Assembly: GCF_027587025.1 (NCBI RefSeq)
Contig: NZ_JAPPTI010000004.1
Location: forward strand, 216,197 to 280,196
Origin: Vibrio sp. LaRot3
GTDB taxonomy: Bacteria > Pseudomonadota > Gammaproteobacteria > Enterobacterales > Vibrionaceae
Reading direction: 5' to 3'
DNA: 64,000 nucleotides
The position numbers were made by a program, and so were the translations under genes. This document shows, piece by piece, positions 43,443 through 53,700 of the stretch; the first letter of the stretch is position 1; every line of letters starts with the position of its first letter. The notes beneath the pieces were generated by a model. It had not been told where the DNA came from and made no database searches. It saw nothing but the letters and a program-made list of their open reading frames with translations.

Positions 43443-45562
43443 AACTATCGTTGATAGCCATAGCTGTATCTTCAGCTATCATCTCTGCCCCTTCACTTGC
43501 TCAAGAGAACAATAACTCAGAGGAAACGGTTGTCGTAACCGCGACACGCTCTGATTACATGGTCAAAAATACCAGTACCGCGACGCTGATGGACTTGGAC
43601 AACGTGAATACCCCTCGCCAAGTGAACGTCATTGATAAAAAGTTGCTTGATGACCTACAAGCGACTTCGTTGGAAAAAGCACTTAAAAACGATGCATCGA
43701 CTATCAAAACTCACGAGAGCGACGGACATGAAAACTTCTATATTCGAGGTTTTCAGCTAACAACCAACGAAGGTTATCTACGCAACGGTGAAAGAAAATA
43801 CTCTCTGATCCAAGAGCCGGTCGAAATGTATGAAACTGTTGAAGTTTTAAAAGGCCCACAAGGTATTTTATACGGTGCAAATGGCCATGGCGGTGTGATC
43901 AATATGGTAACCAAGAAGCCTCAAATGGAGGATGCGACTAGCCTATCACAAGATATCGGCAGCAATAACTTCTACCGTTCAGTGCTCGATACCACTGGTT
44001 CTGCATCAGACAACCTACGTTATCGAGTTATCGCTTCTAAACAAACCAAAGATAACTTCCGCCACTACAAGGATGGTACTCATCCAAGTACCGAGCGTTC
44101 TTTATTGGCAATAATGTTAGATTATGATTTATCTCCAGCCACAATGCTCTCTCTAACCTTTGACCATAAAACACAACAAGGCCATCAAGACAGTGGGGCC
44201 TATTTTGATGACAACGGTGAAATCATTGGTGATCGTAATTTAATCCTCGATATGCCATGGGCAGTGAATGAGAAAAAAGAAGACAGCTACGGCATCGCTA
44301 TATCCCACGAAATTAACTCTTCATGGGGTTTATCCGCAAGCTACCACTACTTAGACATGGCAAATAGCGCAAAAACATCGAGCATAAAAGTGGATGGGAA
44401 AAGCGCAGCAACAGGCGACTACAGCTACACAACCGGTAATCGAGATAATAGTTACGATGTTCACACCGCCATGGTTAACGTAAACGGCGAACTAGAAGCG
44501 CTAGGCGTAAACCATCAGATTCTGGTTGGGGCAAATCTTGTCGATCATACTTACAACCGTTCAAGCCGCTGGGGTGGGAAACGTTCTGCGGCAAGCACTG
44601 ATCCTAGTGCACCAACGCTAGGTTATACCCCTTCAAATATGGGTAAACCAAGTGCGAACTCTTACCCGAGACAAAGCTACGGCGTATACCTACAAGACCT
44701 AATCACCTTTAATGACTACGTGCAAGTCATGGCAGGTCTTCGTTACGATATGTTCTATCAAAATCGCACGGCGAATGACGTAAAAGCAGGTGAAGGTGAA
44801 GATAAGGTTTACCGTAACTTGATCCCAAGTGGTTCACTACTTCTGCACCCAAATCAAGACTCCACAATCTACTTAACTTACTCTCAATCTTTTGAGCCGA
44901 AGTCACCTATCGATAGCGAACGTGATGCCAACAACGGCATGCAACGTGAACCTGAACTGGGCAACCTATACGAGCTTGGCTTTAAACACGAGTTTATGGA
45001 TAGCAGAGCAATGTTCAGTGGCTCCGTATTCCAAATTGAAAAAGAGAACATATCAGTCACAAGCAACTACACAGATCCCAACAATCCAACTATAAGCCGC
45101 ATTACTACGCAAGGAGGAAAGCGCATACATACCGGTGCTGACCTATCATTGACAGGGCGTTTAACCGATAAGCTGACTGCCACCGCTGGCGCTCAATACA
45201 TGGAAGCGAAATACCAAGGTCAACCAAAGCATGATGGTAAACGACCAAGCGATATTCCTGAGTGGACAGCCAATGCATGGGCTAACTATGAGTTAACAAA
45301 CTCTATCGACCTCAATGCAGGTGTTTACTATGTTGGCTCTCGCTATGGCAATGATGACAATGACCAAGGCAAGAAACCGTCACATACCCTAGCAGACATC
45401 GGTGCGATTTATCGAATACCGCTAGAGAACAGCAAGCAAGTCTCTTTCCGCTTTAAGATCAATAATGTCTTTGACACCGAATACGTAACAAGTGGTGATT
45501 ATACGGGCATGGGGATTGGTGAGGGTCGCAACTATATGCTTTCCGCTCAATACGAGTTCTAG
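43439..45562 (+). CDS. TonB-dependent siderophore receptor
   Basis: 707 residues: signal peptide (cleavage near 22, SLAQE), TonB box region (EETVVVTATRSD), plug domain (about 55-170, with FYIRGFQ and VEVLKGPQGILYGANGHGGV) and a 22-strand barrel ending in aromatic Phe (QYEF). The type is that of the FhuA/FhuE/FpvA siderophore receptors. It would bring a ferric siderophore across the outer membrane. It is the second gene of a Fur-box operon with the SbmA-like transporter. No periplasmic binding protein or ABC permease is nearby, so inner-membrane transport may be by that transporter. The siderophore is not identifiable. Confidence 0.94.
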   Translation: MKLSLIAIAVSSAIISAPSLAQENNNSEETVVVTATRSDYMVKNTSTATLMDLDNVNTPRQVNVIDKKLLDDLQATSLEKALKNDASTIKTHESDGHENFYIRGFQLTTNEGYLRNGERKYSLIQEPVEMYETVEVLKGPQGILYGANGHGGVINMVTKKPQMEDATSLSQDIGSNNFYRSVLDTTGSASDNLRYRVIASKQTKDNFRHYKDGTHPSTERSLLAIMLDYDLSPATMLSLTFDHKTQQGHQDSGAYFDDNGEIIGDRNLILDMPWAVNEKKEDSYGIAISHEINSSWGLSASYHYLDMANSAKTSSIKVDGKSAATGDYSYTTGNRDNSYDVHTAMVNVNGELEALGVNHQILVGANLVDHTYNRSSRWGGKRSAASTDPSAPTLGYTPSNMGKPSANSYPRQSYGVYLQDLITFNDYVQVMAGLRYDMFYQNRTANDVKAGEGEDKVYRNLIPSGSLLLHPNQDSTIYLTYSQSFEPKSPIDSERDANNGMQREPELGNLYELGFKHEFMDSRAMFSGSVFQIEKENISVTSNYTDPNNPTISRITTQGGKRIHTGADLSLTGRLTDKLTATAGAQYMEAKYQGQPKHDGKRPSDIPEWTANAWANYELTNSIDLNAGVYYVGSRYGNDDNDQGKKPSHTLADIGAIYRIPLENSKQVSFRFKINNVFDTEYVTSGDYTGMGIGEGRNYMLSAQYEF

Positions 45563-45596
45563 TTCGATCTAGCGCCATAATATCTGAATAAATAAA

Positions 45597-45623
45597 AGCC
45601 ACTTGGGTTATCCCTAAGTGGCT
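45597..45623. terminator. Hairpin between convergent TonB receptor and glutaredoxin genes
   Basis: Stem AGCCACTTGGG with CCC-T-AAGTGGCT, one bulge, T/A-rich on both sides. Probably bidirectional. Confidence 0.7.
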
Positions 45624-45659
45624 TCATTTATTTCATTTTAAACGTCGCTAAGTTCTACT

Positions 45660-45902
45660 TTAAAACGCGCATTCCTGCTCGAATGCGATGCGCGCTTGCA
45701 GCGTGGCGAAATCACCAACAGGTGTGCCATTAAGCTTGAATTGAGGATAGCTACGCGCACGAGGGAAGTGTTCAAACAGCGCTTCGCGATCAAAATCTTT
45801 ATCCAGTTTCAGGGTAGCAACAAACAGCCCTTGGTTAGTTAACCACTGCTCGGCACTGACGCACTGAGGGCAGTTATCCTTGCTGAACATTTCAATTTCC
45901 AT
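45660..45902 (-). CDS. Glutaredoxin-like protein of an RNR operon
   Basis: 80 residues from ATG 45902, one base after the nrdB stop, so translation is coupled. A thioredoxin fold with the active pair Cys11-Pro-Gln-Cys14, and a cis-Pro region (RSYPQFKLNGTPVGDF). It is the probable electron donor that re-reduces the NrdA C-terminal cysteines. It resembles NrdH in context but a glutaredoxin in sequence; I do not assign a symbol. Last gene of the operon. Confidence 0.88.
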   Translation of the reverse strand: MEIEMFSKDNCPQCVSAEQWLTNQGLFVATLKLDKDFDREALFEHFPRARSYPQFKLNGTPVGDFATLQARIAFEQECAF

Positions 45903-45903
45903 A

Positions 45904-46836
45904 TTAGAACTCCGCATCAAAACTTAGTTGGCGATCCGATGGTCGCTTGTACTCAGTAACACGTTTCTCGAAGAAGTTAGTCTTGCCTTCCATATCAAGT
46001 AAACGCATGTAATCAAATGGGTTTTCAGCAGCAAATACCGCTTTAAAGCCAAACAAATCTGCAATCACGTCTGCTGTGTGCTCAATGTACTGGCACATTA
46101 GCTCAGCGTTCATGCCGATAAGGTCAACCGGAAGAGCTTCGGTTACAAACTCTTTCTCAATTGAAACCGCTTCGCGGCAGATTTCTTCAAATTCCGCTTG
46201 AGTGACTTGGCCTTGGCCTAATGTCTTAAACAGCAAGGCAGAGAAGCTAAAGTGCAAGCCTTCATCTCGGGCAATCAAATCGTTACTTGCCGCAAGACCA
46301 GCAAGCAGACCACGTTTACGGAAGTAGTAAATCGCACAGAAGCTACCGGCAAAGAACAGGCCTTCAACCAAACCAAAGGCAATCAAACGCATGGCTAATG
46401 ACTTATCTGAGCCGATCCACTTCATTACCCACTGAGCTTTACGCTTAACCGTTGGGACGTTTTCAATCGCATTAAACAGACGCTCACGCTCTTCTACATC
46501 AGGGATGTAGGTTTCAAGCTGCAACGCATAAGTTTCTGCGTGAATCACCTCGTTAAACGCTTGCAGCGCTAAGAAACAACGCGCCTCTGCAATCTCGATT
46601 TCGCCATAGAAGCGAGTCAGCAGGTTTTCGTTAATCATACCTTCGCTTTGAGCAAAGAAAGCCAACACGTGGCGAATAAAGTGTTTTTCGCCCTCACCTA
46701 GCTTGTTGAGATCCGCAAGATCTTGGGCAAAATCTAGCTCTTCTGTGGTCCAAAAAGCGGCTTCATGGGTTTTGTAGGCATCCCAAATTTCTTCATATTG
46801 AATTGGGAATAAGCTGAATTTGTTTTTAACGATCAT
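45904..46836 (-). CDS. nrdB: Class I ribonucleotide reductase, beta subunit
   Basis: 310 residues, shorter than E. coli NrdB (376). The iron ligands and radical tyrosine are in place: the Glu and His of NEVIHAETY with Tyr after them, Asp/Glu of EELDFAQD, Glu of VEGLFFAGSF, and Glu/His of RDEGLHFSF. The C terminus (SFDAEF) would dock into the alpha subunit. The short, compact form resembles those I associate with phage or eukaryote-like RNRs rather than the enterobacterial one. AGGA lies 7 bases upstream; nrdA ends 31 bases before. Confidence 0.94.
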   Translation of the reverse strand: MIVKNKFSLFPIQYEEIWDAYKTHEAAFWTTEELDFAQDLADLNKLGEGEKHFIRHVLAFFAQSEGMINENLLTRFYGEIEIAEARCFLALQAFNEVIHAETYALQLETYIPDVEERERLFNAIENVPTVKRKAQWVMKWIGSDKSLAMRLIAFGLVEGLFFAGSFCAIYYFRKRGLLAGLAASNDLIARDEGLHFSFSALLFKTLGQGQVTQAEFEEICREAVSIEKEFVTEALPVDLIGMNAELMCQYIEHTADVIADLFGFKAVFAAENPFDYMRLLDMEGKTNFFEKRVTEYKRPSDRQLSFDAEF

Positions 46837-46867
46837 ACCGTTTCCTTTCTACTCGGTTTGATGTGAA

Positions 46868-49126
46868 CTAGGCGCCACAGTTGAGGCAATCTTCATCTTG
46901 TTGCTGACCACCAACGGTCACTTTCACTGCATTCGCCGATGGCTTAGAACGCAGGTAGTACATGCCAGTCTTCAGACCTTTCTTCCATGCGTAGAAGTGC
47001 ATTGCGTTAATTTGTGCAAAGGTTGGTGAAGCTAGCCATAGGTTTAAACTTTGTGACTGACAAACGTATGGGCCGCGATCGGCTGACATATTAATGATGG
47101 CTTTTTGCGAAATTTCCCAAATGTTGCGGTACACCGCTTTGAGATCATCAGGGATCGCGGGGATATCTTGGACTGAACCATTATGAAGAATGATGTTGTC
47201 ACGGATCTCTGTCGTCCAAAGACCACGCTCTTCCAAATCGTACACTAGGTGTTTGTTCACAATAATGAACTCACCAGAAAGCGTCTGACGTTTGTAGATG
47301 TTGCTGGTCTGCGCTTCAAACGCTTCAGTATTACCTAAGATTTGCGCTGTTGACGCTGTTGGCATCTGAGCAATCAGCAGTGAGTTACGCACACCATGCT
47401 GAGATATATTCTGTTTTAAGCTATGCCAATCCCAACGGCTGCTTGGCTCTGCCTGCCATAAATCAAACTGGAAGATACCTTGGCTGATTGGCGAACCATC
47501 GTAGCTATCGTAAGTGCCTTTTTGCTGCGCTTGTTCACAAGAAGCCTCTAGTGAAGCGTGGTACATAGTTTCAGCAATATCTCGGTTTAGCTTGCGCGCT
47601 TCTTCGCTGTCATAGGCAAGGTGCATCTTAAAGAACACATCCGCTAAGCCTTGAATACCTAAACCTACAGGGCGATGGGCGTGGTTAGATTTTTCAATCT
47701 TATCCGTTGGGTGGTAGTTAACATCAATCACGCGATCTAGGTTTTTAATCGCAACCTTAGTTACACGGTGCAGCTCATCGAAATCGAAACCATCTTGAGT
47801 GACAAACTTAGGCAGTGCCACAGAGGCTAAGTTACATGCCGCAGTCTCCTCTGGCGTTGAGACTTCCATGATCTCCGCACACAAGTTGCTCGACTTAATC
47901 GTACCTAGGTTCTTCTGATTAGATTTTTCATTACATGCGTCTTTATAGAGCATGTATGGTGTGCCCGTTTCAGCTTGCGACTCAATAATTTGCGTCATTA
48001 GGCTACGTGCTTTAATGGTCTTAAGACCTAAGCCTTGCTGTTCGTACTGCTCATACAAACGCACAAAATCGTCACCATAAACGTCTGACAAACCTTTAGC
48101 AGAATGCTCGCTAAACAGAGTCCAATCACCGTCTTCTTCCACGCGTTGCATGAACAGATCTGGCACCCATAACGATAAGAACAAGTCACGAGCTCGGAAT
48201 TCTTCTTTACCGTGGTTCTTACGCAAATCAAGGAAGGACTCAATATCTGCGTGCCATGGTTCAAGGTAAATCGCAAATGAGCCTTTACGCTTACCGCCCC
48301 CCTGATCAACATAGCGCGCAGTCTCGTTGAATACTTTCAGCATAGGTACGATGCCGTTAGAGATACCGTTGGTACCTATAATCGGTGCACCCGTTGCTCG
48401 GATATTGTGGATATGAAGACCAATCCCGCCCGCTGATTTTGAAATCAACGCACAATCTTTCAACGTATCGTAAATACCTGAAATTGAATCGTCTTGCATC
48501 GCCAATAGGAAACAAGAAGAAAGCTGCTGCATTTTACAACCGGCATTGAATAGCGTCGGCGTTGCATGCGTGTAATAACCTTGGCTTAGCAAGTCATACA
48601 GCTCTTTGATCTCATCTAAATCGTTACCAGCAACAGCAATCGCCACACGCATAAACATATCTTGTGGTCGCTCGGCAATTTCACCATTTACTTTCAATAA
48701 GTAAGAACGCTCTAGTGTTTTGTAGCCAAAGTAATCGAACTGATAATCCCTGCGGTAATCAATCAGCTCTTCAAGATCGTGCTTATGGGTATCAACGAAA
48801 CTAACGTACTCATCAGACAAAATACCTATTTTGGCGAGCTTTTGCGTCGCGTCCCAAAGGCCACCTGTTTCTTTTTGCAAAGAACTCACCATGACCCGTG
48901 CCGCTAGCTTTGCGTAATCCGGGTGTTCCGCCGCCATGCTGCCTGCCGTTTCCGCTAGGAAAACGTCAATTTCAGTCACCTTGATACCATCGTACAAACC
49001 ACTTACCACGCGTTGAGCAACCGCGATAGGTTCTACTTTTAGACCATCTGAGAGTGCCTCAGCGCGTCTCGTTACTTTATCTAAGCTGGCTTTTTCGGTA
49101 CGTCCGTCTCGTTTTATTACGTCCAT
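46868..49126 (-). CDS. nrdA: Class I ribonucleotide reductase, alpha subunit
   Basis: 752 residues. N-terminal ATP cone (1-90, starting MDVIKRDGRTEKASLDKV), then the ten-stranded barrel with cysteines in SSCFLLAMQDDSISGI, SSNLCAEIMEVSTPEETAAC (catalytic Cys region) and the redox tail CLNCGA. It reduces ribonucleoside diphosphates in the cytoplasm with NrdB. Sequence features are closer to phage- or eukaryote-like class Ia enzymes than to E. coli NrdA. Its start codon is only 1 base from a consensus NrdR box and has no good ribosome binding site. A Fur box lies further upstream. Confidence 0.94.
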   Translation of the reverse strand: MDVIKRDGRTEKASLDKVTRRAEALSDGLKVEPIAVAQRVVSGLYDGIKVTEIDVFLAETAGSMAAEHPDYAKLAARVMVSSLQKETGGLWDATQKLAKIGILSDEYVSFVDTHKHDLEELIDYRRDYQFDYFGYKTLERSYLLKVNGEIAERPQDMFMRVAIAVAGNDLDEIKELYDLLSQGYYTHATPTLFNAGCKMQQLSSCFLLAMQDDSISGIYDTLKDCALISKSAGGIGLHIHNIRATGAPIIGTNGISNGIVPMLKVFNETARYVDQGGGKRKGSFAIYLEPWHADIESFLDLRKNHGKEEFRARDLFLSLWVPDLFMQRVEEDGDWTLFSEHSAKGLSDVYGDDFVRLYEQYEQQGLGLKTIKARSLMTQIIESQAETGTPYMLYKDACNEKSNQKNLGTIKSSNLCAEIMEVSTPEETAACNLASVALPKFVTQDGFDFDELHRVTKVAIKNLDRVIDVNYHPTDKIEKSNHAHRPVGLGIQGLADVFFKMHLAYDSEEARKLNRDIAETMYHASLEASCEQAQQKGTYDSYDGSPISQGIFQFDLWQAEPSSRWDWHSLKQNISQHGVRNSLLIAQMPTASTAQILGNTEAFEAQTSNIYKRQTLSGEFIIVNKHLVYDLEERGLWTTEIRDNIILHNGSVQDIPAIPDDLKAVYRNIWEISQKAIINMSADRGPYVCQSQSLNLWLASPTFAQINAMHFYAWKKGLKTGMYYLRSKPSANAVKVTVGGQQQDEDCLNCGA

Positions 49127-49127
49127 A

Positions 49128-49143
49128 ATTCTATATCTTGTGT
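49128..49143 (-). promoter_or_regulatory. NrdR box of nrdA (proximal)
   Basis: ATTCTATATCTTGTGT matches the NrdR consensus ACACWATATNTTGTGT at all 13 of its last positions. It lies immediately before the nrdA start codon. Confidence 0.8.
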
Positions 49144-49159
49144 TTTATTTAAGAAGTTG

Positions 49160-49175
49160 ACCCTACATGTATGCA
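49160..49175 (-). promoter_or_regulatory. Degenerate second NrdR box
   Basis: ACCCTACATGTATGCA keeps most of the left half of the consensus and lies 32 bases from the first box, the usual NrdR pair spacing. The right half is poor. Confidence 0.45.
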
Positions 49176-49188
49176 TTTAGATCTAAGT

Positions 49189-49207
49189 GATAACAATTAT
49201 CATTACA
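49189..49207 (-). promoter_or_regulatory. Fur box upstream of nrdA
   Basis: GATAACAATTATCATTACA matches the 19-base Fur consensus at 14 positions, including the GATAA..ATCATTA arms. It is 63-81 bases before nrdA and about 400 from trhO, so it serves nrdA. Confidence 0.65.
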
Positions 49208-49555
49208 AGCAATTTTACATTTAGGCTTCCCGCTAGAAAAAATCAGATTGTAAAATTCGCAATGGCTGACAAACCGCCATACACCAAGGGGTTATTGTCT
49301 GTTGAGCGAAGTAAGTGCAAACGAATAATTTACGAACAAAACCATAAAAATCAGCAGCTTAACTAAATTTAGATTAATCAACAAAAAAGAGAGCAAGATC
49401 ACATTAACATCGAAAGAGCCATCAGACTTTGCTTACCCTTTTTGAAGCAAAAATGGCCATTTCTTACCATTAAGATGATTTAAAGCTGCAATGCGGTAAA
49501 TATCCTCACCTTTGCCCCTAAAAACTGTCGGTATTTGTCTAAACTAGTTAGAGAT

Positions 49556-49576
49556 ATAATGAGAACAATTCTCAAT
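49556..49576 (+). promoter_or_regulatory. Fur-like box upstream of trhO
   Basis: The palindrome TGAGAA-CAA-TTCTCA (49560-49574), inside AATGAGAACAATTCTCAAT, matches the common AATGAGAATNATTCTCATT form of Fur sites. It lies 30 bases before the trhO ATG. Confidence 0.6.
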
Positions 49577-49603
49577 AAACCTCATTTCTACTAAGGAATT
49601 ATC

Positions 49604-50584
49604 ATGAGTGAGTTCGTTGTTTGCGCTCTGTACAAATTTGTCCAATTGGATAACTACCAAGAGTTGCGTAAGCCTCTGCAAGATTTAATGCAGCAGCACC
49701 AAATTCGAGGCACATTGCTTTTGGCTAAAGAAGGCATCAACGGCACCGTTGCAAGCAGCCGAGAAGGGATTGATACACTACTCGCATGGCTTAACAATGA
49801 ACCGCGTTTAGCCGGTATCGTCTACAAAGAGTCATTAAACTCACAGCAACCTTTCAATCGCAGTAAGGTCAAGCTGAAGAAAGAGATTGTGACTATGGGT
49901 GTTGAAGGTATCGACCCACGACAAGTTGTTGGCACTTACGTTAAACCGAATGAATGGAACGACCTTATCTCAGATCCTGAAGTATTTGTGGTGGATACTC
50001 GTAACGATTACGAAATTGAGCTTGGCACGTTTAAGCACGCAGTGAACCCAAACACGGATACTTTCCGTGAGTTCCCTGAATACGTTGAGAACAATCTTGA
50101 TCCCGAGAAACACAAAAAGGTCGCTATGTTCTGCACCGGTGGTATTCGCTGTGAAAAATCCACCGCCTACCTAAAAGAACAAGGGTTTGATGAGGTATAT
50201 CACCTTGAAGGCGGCATTTTAAAATACTTAGAAGAAGTGCCGGAAGAAGAAAGTCTTTGGCAAGGTGACTGTTACGTGTTCGATGGCCGAGTAGCGGTCA
50301 ATCATCAACTCGAAAAAAGCAACTTTGACCTTTGTAACGCTTGTCGATTACCGGTAACTGAACAAGATAAGCAGTCCGAACAATTTGAACACGGTGTCAG
50401 TTGTCCTAAATGTTTCGGCAGTCACTCAGAGGAGCAAATCGCTCGCTTCCGAGAGCGTGAAAAACAAATCACGCTAGCGAAAGAGCGAGGTATTGAGCAT
50501 GTGGGTGGTCAAAGCCAGCTACACATGCAGCAGCGACGCCAACAAAAGCTCGCCGCTAAAGCCGCACAACGTAAGCAAAAATAG
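49604..50584 (+). CDS. trhO: tRNA uridine-34 5-hydroxylase (rhodanese family, TrhO/YceA)
   Basis: 326 residues. An N-terminal acylphosphatase-like domain (about 1-95, ending [16 protein letters not shown]), a rhodanese domain (about 115-225) with the catalytic cysteine in [12 protein letters not shown], and a C-terminal Cys-rich stretch (CNACRLPVT and [11 protein letters not shown]) plus a basic tail, as in E. coli YceA/TrhO. TrhO makes 5-hydroxyuridine at tRNA position 34 using O2, in parallel with the Fe-S-linked TrhP route. AAGGA lies 7 bases upstream. A Fur-like box stands before it. Confidence 0.95.
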   Translation: MSEFVVCALYKFVQLDNYQELRKPLQDLMQQHQIRGTLLLAKEGINGTVASSREGIDTLLAWLNNEPRLAGIVYKESLNSQQPFNRSKVKLKKEIVTMGVEGIDPRQVVGTYVKPNEWNDLISDPEVFVVDTRNDYEIELGTFKHAVNPNTDTFREFPEYVENNLDPEKHKKVAMFCTGGIRCEKSTAYLKEQGFDEVYHLEGGILKYLEEVPEEESLWQGDCYVFDGRVAVNHQLEKSNFDLCNACRLPVTEQDKQSEQFEHGVSCPKCFGSHSEEQIARFREREKQITLAKERGIEHVGGQSQLHMQQRRQQKLAAKAAQRKQK

Positions 50585-50712
50585 TGAACAGATAAGCAAT
50601 CGCTTTCTCTTTGGCTTATGATCACAAAAGAAGCGGTTAGTTAAAATTTTCAATGACATAGACACAGTGCAACCCTATTCTTAAACGAATTTTATAATGC
50701 TGTGTCTAAGTT

Positions 50713-53700
50713 ATGTCTGTATTAGAAGAAACAACCGCTCTTGTCATCCCATATGACCCTCAAAATGTTGAATCCCTGCGCCAAGGCTTAAAACTCTATC
50801 GTCAATATATTGAGCGTGAAGATGCCTTCCAGGAGTTCAGCTGTCGCGTGACGTTTAAAATTGAAGAAAACTGCGACGATACCATTGGCAAACTGCTGCA
50901 AGACCCTATCACTCGCACGCTGATTAAATTTGCCGGTGCAAAGCTTGAAGAGATCAAACCAGAAACCAATCTCAGGAATTGTGTGTATGAAGATGAGACC
51001 GCATTTTTCCTCCGTGCCCTTCACCATGCAGAGCTTGAATCTGAACTGGAGCAAACCGCTATTACGTTAACGGCGGTATCTCGTCGTATTAACGACTCTT
51101 CTGATATGTGGATTTCAGACACAGAAGTGCTGGGTTTATTGCCTCTGTTCATGCTGGCACTCAAATACCCGCAATACACCTATCACCTTGCCAGCTACAT
51201 CGTACCTTACTGGGATGAAGAACATGCCCCATTTGGCGGTGAAGTATTGGCGATTGTGGTCAGTCATCACGGATACAGCCACGATATGCTCAAAGCATTC
51301 TGCTACTGTGATAACTACATGGCGCGCGCCAAGATGTTTACCTTAGAAGCGATAAGCCGTATCAATATTCAACAGGTACAAGGTAAGCAGAGACGCCAGC
51401 CGTTACTTGAGGTATTCCGCCAACAGCCAGAAGAGTTTGAAACCTTCAAACGTCTACTAAAAGAGCGTTATGCGGCGATGGATTTCTTGCAGTACTCCTC
51501 AAGCCCACACGAATACAATGACGACCCGATTCGCCCTCTGGTTCTATCTATCGTTTCTCCTGATGCTGGCACGGAATGGTACGATTTTGATGAAAAAGAA
51601 GAGTCCATGAGCGAAGCCATGTTCATCGGAAGTGTTGCCGATGATGCCGCCGCTGATCTCAAAATCGAAATCGAAGAGTACTTAGGTCGCCCGATTGTAG
51701 AACCGAAAGAATGTGAGGAAGAAGAGTGGGGCGATATCTACTACGCAAGAGGCACCTCTGAAGAACAGTGGAAAGCCTTTATTTGTGGAGAATTCGACAA
51801 CGGCCAACAAGTTTGGGAATACGTGTTAACCGGTGAGAACCCAGAGATTCTCGACCAAATCGAAGCTTGTGACGCACCTAAGCTGATGATTGATGGCAAC
51901 TACAAAATTGCTGAAAAAATCGATTATTACGTGGGAATGTTTGAAACATTCCACAGTGAGTTGGCAAGTATCCTTAACGACGTAATCTGCGATTGGAGAC
52001 CTGACGACGAAGAAGACGAGTATGAAGAATGCCCTAGACTTCTACGCTTACTCGATGTTATGCATCGTTGGAATGATAAACAGAGCTTCCACGCCGATCT
52101 AATGGATGAGATGGTTAACGAGTACAAATTCATCTCGGATAAAGAATTTATTGCACGCTATAACGGCGACTGGAAAACGCTTTTATTCCATTGCATCGAT
52201 TCATTCTCAGGTTACAGCAGCAATATTGAACTCACTGAAGCAAAAACACTGTATCAAATCTCTTTAGACCATCGTGATGAGCTCAAGCAAATCATCGAAA
52301 ACGAAGACTACCCGCAAATTTGCGATGAATTTAGATCAGGCCCACCACGTGAAACCATCTTGGCCATGTGTGCCGCCATCGTTCATTTTGACCGAGAAAA
52401 TGGGACTCAAGACGACTTAAACCAATATGTGTTAAGCCTACTTAATCAGCAGTTAGTTCGCGCGCTTACAGACCAAACCTCCGAAACCAGTCACTTCGTT
52501 TGCGGGCCAAAAACGCCATCTTGGCAATACGTCGAGCCAGAAGAAGAAGTGCTAAAACAGATCAATCAAGATTGGGATGTGGTCGAACAATACTTAAATG
52601 CGAAACATGATGATGTTGATAAGGCTACGCAATGCTTTGATAAACACCAGAAACTCGATCGTGATGATGACAGCATCTTCTTCCAGCAAAAACGTTATGA
52701 GTTCCTGCGAGACTTTGACCACAGAGCTCAGAAGCTTTTAGTAGCAGCACACGTCGTCTCAAAGCAAGACAACTCGCCAATCAAAGATTTCTGCGAGCGC
52801 TTTGTTGAGCTGTGGGTGCGCCTTGCTCCGTGTAAAACTTGCCGCATGCTTGGCCACTTCTACAATGTTTCACGCTACGGTGATTTCGAGTCTGAAGAGT
52901 TTCTACGCCAAAACGCTGCGCTAACTGAGAAAATCGTTGGCATTACTGATGTAGGTGCGAGTGCGTTCGTTGCTGAAAACCTCATCAGCGAAGTACGCTC
53001 GGGTGAGGACTATCAAGAAGTGTTCAAGCCGATGTTTGAGATGTACAAACAAGAAGCACAGACTGACGAACCAGAACAACAGCTGTTACATCAATCGTTA
53101 AGCGTAATTCCGCAGAACTACAAGCAGATTTTCATGGGTCAACTATTCAAATATGACCCAACCATCGATCCTGATTACTTTGAAACTGAGCTCCGTCGAA
53201 TTGTTCAGCTGCGCGTAAAACAGCGCTTACTTAATACGATTCATGAAGAGCGCGACTTTAATCAAGAAGAGCTATCAGCCCTGAAATTGATTGAGGAGTA
53301 CGTTCACCTTCAGCAACCTGCAACGCAAGCTCAAATCGATGAAGTGGTCGCCATGATGAAATCTCATTACATCGAAGATTTTATTGGCCCTTACCGCGCC
53401 GCAGAAGTGGATTTCCTATTCTGGTTTGCTTCTGATGTGTTGAAAGATAATCTGTTACAAGTGTACATCCATCACTCAGAAATGAGCTTCACTAAGCTGC
53501 ATGATGACAACGACGAAAGCCAAAAACGTTGGCTGTGTGAGCGCGTACTTTCATTGGGTATCAACAAAATCAAACTGTTTGAAACCATCATGGATGAACA
53601 CTGGGAAGAGTGTTTAGACATTTTCCCAGATCAACTCGAACTTGCTTCTCTCACTAATGAACTTAGCGTAGAAGACCTGCATGATCTGCTTATCGAACTG

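Larger units (their letters stand above)
49127..49603. other. Divergent control region of nrdA and trhO
   Basis: 477 bases containing, from left: two NrdR boxes, a Fur box 63 bases from nrdA, about 350 AT-rich bases without structure that I can support, and a Fur-like box 30 bases before trhO. No ORF in it has a convincing start. Confidence 0.6.
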
